A stretch of DNA of 64,000 nt from Deinandra increscens subsp. villosa (Eukaryota; Streptophyta; Magnoliopsida; Asterales; Asteraceae). The position numbers and the translations under genes are program-made. Each line of letters opens with the position of its first letter. The first letter of the stretch is position 1. Location: assembly GCA_039602395.1 (NCBI GenBank), contig JBCNJP010000229.1:124001-188000 (forward strand), written 5' to 3'. Below the pieces are notes generated by a model, which saw only the letters and a list, made by a program, of their open reading frames with translations, was not told where the DNA came from and made no database searches. Below, piece by piece: positions 57,174-64,000 of this stretch.

Positions 57174-57359
57174 CATACCGAAAAAGTGAGGATAATAGCG
57201 TTGCATCTCCTCTTCAACTTCCCACGTCAAATCTGAACATTTTCTATGCTCCCATTGAACCAACACCTGGTTCACTTCCTTGTTCCTCAATCACTTAACC
57301 TTGCGATCGAGAATTGCGACGGGCCTTTCCACGTAATTGAGCTTTTTATCCACCACATA
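57174..57359 (-). pseudogene. Chromodomain fragment of a chromovirus
   Basis: Minus-strand frame with LNYVERPVAILDRKVK, a stop, then LRNKEVNQVLVQWEHRK and DLTWEVEEEMQRYYPHFF. This is the C-terminal chromodomain of integrase in Ty3/gypsy chromoviruses. The rest of pol is cut off at about 57360. Confidence 0.78.
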
Positions 57360-58853
57360 TATATCAAGTCACAATTATCTTGAATATATTTTCACAAGTA
57401 TTGTATGTATACCAGCCCAAAAACATCTAAAACATTTAAAAGTGGGCTTGTAGAAACTAACCTGATATCTAATCAGTTATTCAAACAGAATCTCTGTTAT
57501 GGTCCATATTTAACCTAATCGCCTATTGGATCGCATTAATGCAGAATTATTATAAAGAATACTTATGTTTATTTATATCTTATTATCTTAATAACATTAT
57601 TAAGGGTTTATCTTCTTTAAGGCCAATATGACCAAAACGCCCAAAATGCCCTTATGGTTATAATAGCATTTTTATTGATAATATGAAGACGCACATTCCG
57701 ATAAGTAAACGCTCAACCCGGGATCGCCCAGTGAGGTATGCCAGGTCCTAGTTGGGATTTATGCGACACCCCCGCTTTGCCAAAAACCCAGTGTACAGGC
57801 GCCTACCCTTGCGGTCCGCACGAACTTCTAAATATCCGATTAACTCATTATCTTTAATACTTTACTATTTATCAAATTTAAACTCATATATATTTATGAT
57901 ATATATAAACATGTTATAAAACCAAAAATCAAGTCCCCATATCTTCCGGATTATTTTATATTAATTATCCATTTTTAGAAACCCTAATTTCATGTTTTCT
58001 CATTTTATTATCAAAACTCATTTTCTTTTCAAATCAACTTAGTGTATTATCCATTATAATATTTTATAATATCCTTTAAAATATTAAATCTTAATTCAAC
58101 ACCGTTTACTCAATTTGGGCAGAACAACGTTTTAAAAACCCTAATTTTGACTCGTTAACAAAACCTTTACCAAACCTTTTCCAATTATGAAATAAACTTA
58201 GGGCTTTTTTTAAAACACATTCTTTTAGGATTACATACAAAAATTCAGACCCTTATTTCCCACCCGATTACCCAATTTTTACAAAACAAGCTCAAGAAAC
58301 CCTAATTTTAACACATTTTTTGAAAACTTACTTAGAGATCGATTTAGCCAAAACTGAAAGAGGTTATTTTAGACGTTACCTAATAGTTCTTGACTGCATA
58401 AATTCAGCTTCTCAATCCTCTTGTACAGCTTGCAATCAATCGATGAAGGTTCTGGGTATTCTTAGGGTTTTTAAGTGAGAAATCAATGAATTAGTGGGTT
58501 GTTTGAATGAATTGAAGCTCCCTTTTATAGTATGAGGTGCGCCTAGAGGTACTAACATGTGTGGGGGTGACTCATGGATCGAATCCGACGCGTAGGAGGG
58601 CCAAACTTGGTCTGCAAATCCGCAAACGTGGCAAAAAACGGACATCAATATGTTTCTGCTGTAATCCGGGGCTAGGCGTATCGCGTCGGGTTTAGGGGAG
58701 AGCTAGGTGATACGCGAGCTCCATTCTTCTGGCCAGACTTTGGATTTTGGGATTTTCAACACTTGTGGTTTGGTTTTATGCATTTCTAGCCCCTAAACTT
58801 CTATCCTTATATCATTTTATGTACCAAAATATTATGGGACATATTTCTAACAC
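57360..58853. other. Noncoding, probably LTR sequence of another element
   Basis: No coding frame. The right end on the minus strand, TGTTAGAAATATGTCCC (58852-58836), is a typical start of a copia-type LTR, but I could not find the other end. A GCGTATCGC / GATACGC pair lies at 58675-58715. Confidence 0.4.
58675..58715. repeat. GCGTATCGC motif cluster 4
   Basis: CTAGGCGTATCGCGTCGGG, then CTAGGTGATACGCGAGC. The layout is that of the clusters at 34.4 and 36.1 kb. Confidence 0.7.
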
Positions 58854-61510
58854 TGTCACACCCCCAATTAACCACTAACGGAGTTTATACCGTTAAGGGG
58901 TGCGAGCAAACCAGGACCACAACCATTAGCTACAAATACTAAACGAATCAGAGTAAAGTCCAAACGTTCATCATAAACAGTTTAAAAGTTTGCAGCGGAA
59001 AGGAAAACATGAGTATCTTAGCACTAACCACGTGCTTAAATTACAAAACATAATTTGTTGTTCAATTCCCAAATTTAAGTTCAAAATGAAATAAGTAACT
59101 TCGGGTGCCATGCCAACCTCCGGTGGATACTCCTCAGCGATCTGCAAAAGTGAAAACCACACAAGTGTCAACCTAACGGTTGGTGAGTTCACAGTGGGCA
59201 TGTCATGCAGCGGCCCGGTCTCATAAGCGTATGTATCAACATATAAATAAGTATAGTTTTGCAAAACAATGTCGAGTGTTGAATTATCGAATATGCACTA
59301 GTTAAGTAAAGATTAAAGCGGTCAACCGATATCGCGGGTAGCTAATCCCGTTTCCATGCACTAAGGAAGTTCGTACCAAAGCTGACGTAACAGAGTTCGG
59401 CATTTGCCGATAGTTTGTGCCTCCAGTTGTGTTCCTCATGGGACCCACAACTAAAATAGGCTGATATTGAACTCCGTTCGGCCTCCAACCGGTTGGCTAC
59501 ACATTTGTGTACCGTGGAGCAGGGTTTGTCAAACCCTCAGTAGATCTACCCAACATCCCCTCGCTTCGCAAATTAATGGTACTAAATTGTTGAGGAATTT
59601 CAAGTTTTAAGGCATCCTTAGAAATCATGTGATATCATTTGGTTTAGACTTTAACCTACACTAGTCATATTAAAACCGTTTATTCTGGATTTCATTTGAA
59701 ATCCCAAAAGAGTTTAAGTGTCAAAATGGTTGTTCCGGATTTCATTTGAAATCCCAAATGAGTTTAAGTATTAAATAGTTGGTTGCGGATTTCATTTGAA
59801 ACCCCAAGGATGGACAGTTGCAAGTGCTTCTCATAAAACGCTCCAACTTCCATAACGGATATTCCATTTGGCAATACCTCAAAATGTCAGCGTTGTTTTC
59901 CGTTAAGTAAATTCGTTATGACCCAAACGGGCTCACAATTAAAGGGTTAGTGAAACTCACCTTAGGTTGCACAGCTTACACTTCAAATAATCCAATTATG
60001 ATTGCTAACGAAGACCTAATAATCACATTAAGGTCTTAGGTGTTAGGTTGTGTCTAAACTTTAACTACGTCACTATGGCCCATAACATAGCACGTTGGAA
60101 CTACGACTCGACATACCGACACACGACACCGATGGTTGATCATAAACGAGGGTTCACATTACTCAGAAATCAAAGCATGTTTCATTATTGCAAAATCATG
60201 TAACTCATGGCATAACATTCAATAAGTTGCTCAAGTTTGGGTTTAGGTCTGACACAGTTTCGCTACACAGTTTCGCTATGTGCACGGGCAGCACTTTCGC
60301 TAGGTTATACCCGATGACATAGTTTCGCTGGCTAGATTCGCCCGAAACTGGTTTGAACTTTCGTTCATATAAGGCACAGTTTCGCTAGATAGTTTCGCTC
60401 GAAACTGATGGCACAGTTTCGCTATCTAGTTTCGCTCGAAACTGATTTGAACTTTCGTTCAGGAGTCTATGGTTGTTTCGCTCGGTAGTTTCGTTCGAGC
60501 AATACACTTAGTTTCGCAGGCGACACTATAGTTTCGCTGTATAGTGTCGCTGGATGAAGATTCAAACAGTTTGCGAAACTACAGTTTCGCCTAACGAATC
60601 TGTTAGTTTCGCTGGTCACATAAAATTCGTAAATCAGTCCAAAAATCAATCTAACAGCTTCCATACTTCATATAATTCAGTATCTAGCATGCATAAACAT
60701 TTACCAACATTAAACAAGCAAATTTAACACCTTAAACATGGATTTTCACCATCAAATCTCCAAGAACACTTTTAAGCATAAAATGACCTAACTAGCATGA
60801 ATCGTCATTATGGCATGATTTTACACGTAGAGTTTCAGTCTTTATGCTAGATCTAACATTCCTAAGCATCAAATCAGAAGATCAAACGATTTCATGAAGA
60901 TTTAAGCATGCTTTTAAGAAAACACATAGAAATGCAAGAAAAATGGTTTTGGGGACTCACGGTTTGATCTAGAATCCGAATGGATGAGTTCACCAACTGA
61001 GATGACGGCGGCTCGTGGTGGTTCTTGGCTGACCAGGAGTGGTTCACGAGAGGGAGAGGAGGTGGAGAGTGTGTGTGTGTGTTTTATGTGGTGGAGCATG
61101 CAAATGAGGGTTTTAGGGTTTTATTTCCCTTAAATATTAAAGTCTTGGTGGGCTTATCATTGGGATTTGGGCCCCAATGATCAGCAAGTGATTAGCCCAT
61201 GATTAACATGTATGCATACACTCTAATTACCCGGTTAAACATTAAACTAGGTAATTTAAACAATTTATCACATAATCAAGAATTTACATATAGTCATACT
61301 ATTAATAATACTAAATCATGCGTTTAAATCACATTGCACATAATGACAATAAATAAATGAACACATAACACATATGGACGGGTTTGGTGATCAACCAAAG
61401 GTCGTGGACGTATTCGGCCTAGTTAAGTATTAGTTACCTAGTTAGTACTTATAACGTAACTAACGGAGATTGTCTAACGGAAGTTAACCTTGGAATTATC
61501 GGATGTCACA
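58854..61510 (-). repeat. 3' LTR of the right-hand chromovirus (about 2.66 kb)
   Basis: On the minus strand it starts TGTGACATCC after a purine-rich tract and ends GGGTGTGACA. AACAC precedes it on the left; the matching duplication is outside the window. It contains the TTTCGCT repeat cluster. Short frames within it are not convincing. Confidence 0.75.
60245..60612 (+). repeat. Cluster of AGTTTCGCT repeats with inverted partners
   Basis: About 14 copies of TTTCGCT, many as AGTTTCGCT(A/C), mixed with CGAAACTG, so that for example AGTTTCGCTCGAAACTG is nearly self-complementary at its ends. A larger unit of some 50 bases (CACAGTTTCGCT...CGAAACTG) is repeated imperfectly from 60370 to 60445. Confidence 0.85.
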
Positions 61511-61670
61511 TCATCCCCTTGTAAATGGAATTTTCGTCCCGAAAATTATTCTTGTGTTGTAGCGTTCGCAGCCTCAGCTGTCGTAGTTGATGTCGTTGCT
61601 GGGGAAAGAAAGCAAAAGTTTTTAGGGTCGCCACATCCTCCTCCTGTTAAAGGAATTTTTGTCCCCAAAA
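61511..61670 (-). other. Two tandem polypurine-tract-like blocks
   Basis: Minus strand: GGGGACAAAAATTCC... AGGAGGAGGATG at about 61670-61637, and again CGGGACGAAAATTCC...AAGGGGATGATG at about 61545-61511, directly before the LTR. The first is followed by TGTGGCGACCC, which itself looks like the start of an LTR. Confidence 0.6.
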
Positions 61671-63999
61671 TTAAATCATACCTTGAGTTTCCGTGGACGT
61701 TTGCCCGAACAAGTGAGGGTACTTTTTCTTCATTTGATCCTCCCATTCCCAAGTATATTCAGGTCCATGCCTTGAGTTCCATCGAACCTTGATGATCGGA
61801 ATCTTGCTACGTTTGAGGGCTTTCTCCTCGCGTCCCATGATTTCTACTGGTTGCTCAATAAATCTCAGATTTTCGTCAATTTCCAATTCATCCAAAGGAA
61901 TTATTTCGGTGTCTTCAGCCAGACATTTCTTCAGATTCGAGACGTGAAACACGTTGTGAACTCCATCGAGTTCTGCAGGGAGTTGTAATTGGTACCTTGT
62001 CGCCTACCTCGAACTTCAAAGGTTTACGGCGTTTGTCGGCATAGCTCTTTTGTCTGTCACGTGCTGCGGCTATCCGATTTCTGATTTGAATAATTCGTTC
62101 AGTTGTATCATGAATGATTTCCGGTCCGGTGAGTCCTTTCTCACCCGTTTCGGCCCAACACACGGGCGATCTACATTTTCTGCCATAAAGAGCTTCAAAA
62201 GGTGCTGCACCGATGCTCGTATGATAACTGTTGTTGTAGGAGAACTCCACCAACGGAAGGTGAGCCTCCCAGTCTTTACCGAAATCGAGAACGCAAGCTC
62301 GGAGCATGTGTTCCAAAGTCTGAATAGTTCGTTCCGTCTGACCATCGGTCTGCGGGTGATAAGCTGTACTCATATCCAGTCTGGTTCCCAGTGCGTCTTG
62401 CATAGATTGCCATAGTCGGGAAGTAAATCGAGGATCTCGGTCGGAGATAATGGTCTTAGGCACCCCATGAAGTGCCACAATTCGGTCAATATACAGCTTC
62501 GTTAACTTATCCATATTGTCACTTTCCCTCATTGGAATAAAGTGTGCAGATTTGGTTAGTCGATCAATGATAACCCAAATCGCATCCGGTCGATTCGATC
62601 GATGAGGTAGTCCCGTTACGAAATCCATGGAGATATCCTCCCACTTCCATTCCGGGATCTTTGGTTGCTGCAATAATCCAGAAGGCTTTTGGTACTCGAT
62701 CTTAACTCTTGAGCATGTTAAACACTTAGCCACATATCGCGCAATGTCGGCTTTCATATTCGGCCACCAATACAAGTTCTTCAAATCTTGGTACATTTTG
62801 TCCGATCCAGGGTGCACTGAATATCTTGACTTGTGAGCCTCGTCCATCACGAGTTCACGGAGATTCCCAAGTAGGGGAATCCAAATTCTGTCATTGTAAT
62901 ATCTGAGTCCGTCGGACTTGATTTCAGAGTTACCATCCACCCCTCGCAGTGCTTCAGCTGCGAAGTTTTCTTCTCTTAAAGCTTCTTGTTGGGCATCGCG
63001 GATTCGATCCGGCAATCCCGTGTGAATGGTAAGTTGCAGCGCTCGTACTCGTCGAGGCTTTTCGTACTCTTTTCGGCTTAAGGCATCAGCCACAACATTG
63101 GCTTTTCCTGGGTGATACTTAATCGCTAAGTCATAATCATTTAGTAGCTCGACCCACCTTCGTTGTCGCATGTTGAGGTCCTTTTGTTCAAAGATGTGTT
63201 GTAAGCTTTTGTGGTCGGTAAATATTGTGCACTTTGTTCCGTAGAGGTAATGTCTCCAAATCTTGAGTGCAAATATAACGGCTCCTAGTTCCAAATCATG
63301 TGTTGTGTAATTCTTCTCATTGACCTTCAGTTGCCTGGACCCGTAGGTAATCACTTTGTCTCGTTGCATCAACACGCAACCGAGTCCTTGAATGGATGCA
63401 TCGCAGTATACCACGAAGTCGTCCACCCCTTCGGGTAACGAGAGAATCGGAGCTGAACATAACATGTCCTTAAGAGTTTGAAACGCGTGTTCTTCTTTTT
63501 CACCCCATCTATATTGCACTCCTTTGTGCGTTAAAGCTGTTAAGGGTTGAGCCAATTGCGAGAAACCTTTGATGAATCTTCGGTAATATCCGGCAAGTCC
63601 CAAAAACTGTCGGATTTCGGTCGGCACTCTCGGAGTAGACCAATTCTTGATAGCTTCCACTTTAGCTGGGTCGACATGAATTCCATTCTGATTAAAAATG
63701 TGTCCAAGAAACTGGACTTCGCGGATCCAAAAGTCGCACTTTGAAAACTTGGCGTAAAGCTGTTCCTTGCGGAGTAATTCCAAGATAAGTCGTAGGTGAT
63801 TCTCGTGTTCTTCCTTTGTCTTGGAGTAGATTAAAATATCGTCAATGAAAACTATCACAAACTGATCGAGGTACGGCTTGCACACCCGATTCATCAGATC
63901 CATAAACACGGCAGGCGCATTAGTTAGCCCAAACGGCATAACCAAAAACTCGTAATGACCATACCGAGTTCTGAAAGCAGTCTTGGGGACATCCTCATC
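61671..63999 (-). CDS. Chromovirus (Tekay/Del type) pol: RT, RNase H, integrase, chromodomain
   Basis: The frame enters from the right edge and is open for about 2.1 kb. Reverse transcriptase: MPFGLTNAPAVF, then the catalytic FIDDILIYS. RNase H: YCDASIQGLGCVLMQ, THDLELGAVIFALKIWRHYL, TDHKSLQHIF. Integrase: zinc module (HKSRYSVHPGSDKM to CLTCSRVK) and DDE core (SMDFVTGLP, SDRDPRFTS, GQTERTIQ). After GDKV near 61993 some 35-40 codons of the GPY/F region are deleted and the frame shifts; the chromodomain (61952-61671: FIEQPVEIMGREEK, VRWNSRHGPEYTWEWEDQMK) follows in the other frame. Catalytic domains look intact, so the element decayed recently. Confidence 0.9.
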
Positions 64000-64000
64000 A

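Overview
The window looks like plant nuclear DNA, most likely from a eudicot and perhaps the daisy family (inference: the repeat-borne proteins resemble ones I associate with Asteraceae genomes). It is AT-rich and almost wholly nested retrotransposons. I see no intact host gene. Two 500-base runs of N (14515-15014 and 30667-31166) are assembly gaps of unknown true size, and both fall inside or beside transposons.

Layout. (1) 1-5699: 3' half of a Ty3/gypsy Tat-type element (second RNase H plus integrase on +, an intact spliced antisense gene on -, polypurine tract, 3' LTR). (2) 5700-14514: a degenerate minus-strand gene of an unnamed repeat-borne family (5700-10501), split by an LTR-like insert with a 21-bp minisatellite; then a long leader-like region and a cluster of imperfect hairpins built on the core AAGTTCGCTAAG. 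(3) 15015-31776: several Tat-type elements in both orientations, carrying four more copies of the antisense gene (three broken, one open up to an assembly gap). One element (27870-31173) sits inside the LTR of another, proved by a CTCAC target duplication that spans the second gap. (4) 32913-42836: a 5'-truncated LINE with a 14-bp target duplication, itself split by an Athila-like element (33105-40604) that has gag and protease but no reverse transcriptase or integrase. (5) 42851-45188: remnants, including a broken NAM-associated (PIF/Harbinger-linked type) gene and microsatellites. (6) 45189-57126: the LTR of a chromovirus, split by a complete Ty1/copia element (45814-55401, TSD TAATC) that carries two extra genes downstream of pol. 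(7) 57127-64000: two chromovirus 3' ends with chromodomains; the last has a long open RT-RNase H-integrase frame running off the window.

How it fits together. The Tat-type elements share a plan: pol in sense, then a four-exon gene on the opposite strand with its own TATA-like box lying just inside the polypurine tract. Five copies keep the same intron positions, and the copy at 3105-4860 has no stop or frameshift across four exons (503 residues). The Ty1/copia element and the locus at 5.7-10.5 kb share a second, unrelated accessory protein family (N-terminal FW domain, acidic middle, coiled coil). These two accessory gene families, plus short hairpin repeats with a TCGCT-like core that recur in unrelated elements, are the most interesting content. 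All exon boundaries, LTR ends and target duplications were read by eye from the sequence; family names are from memory and have not been searched.
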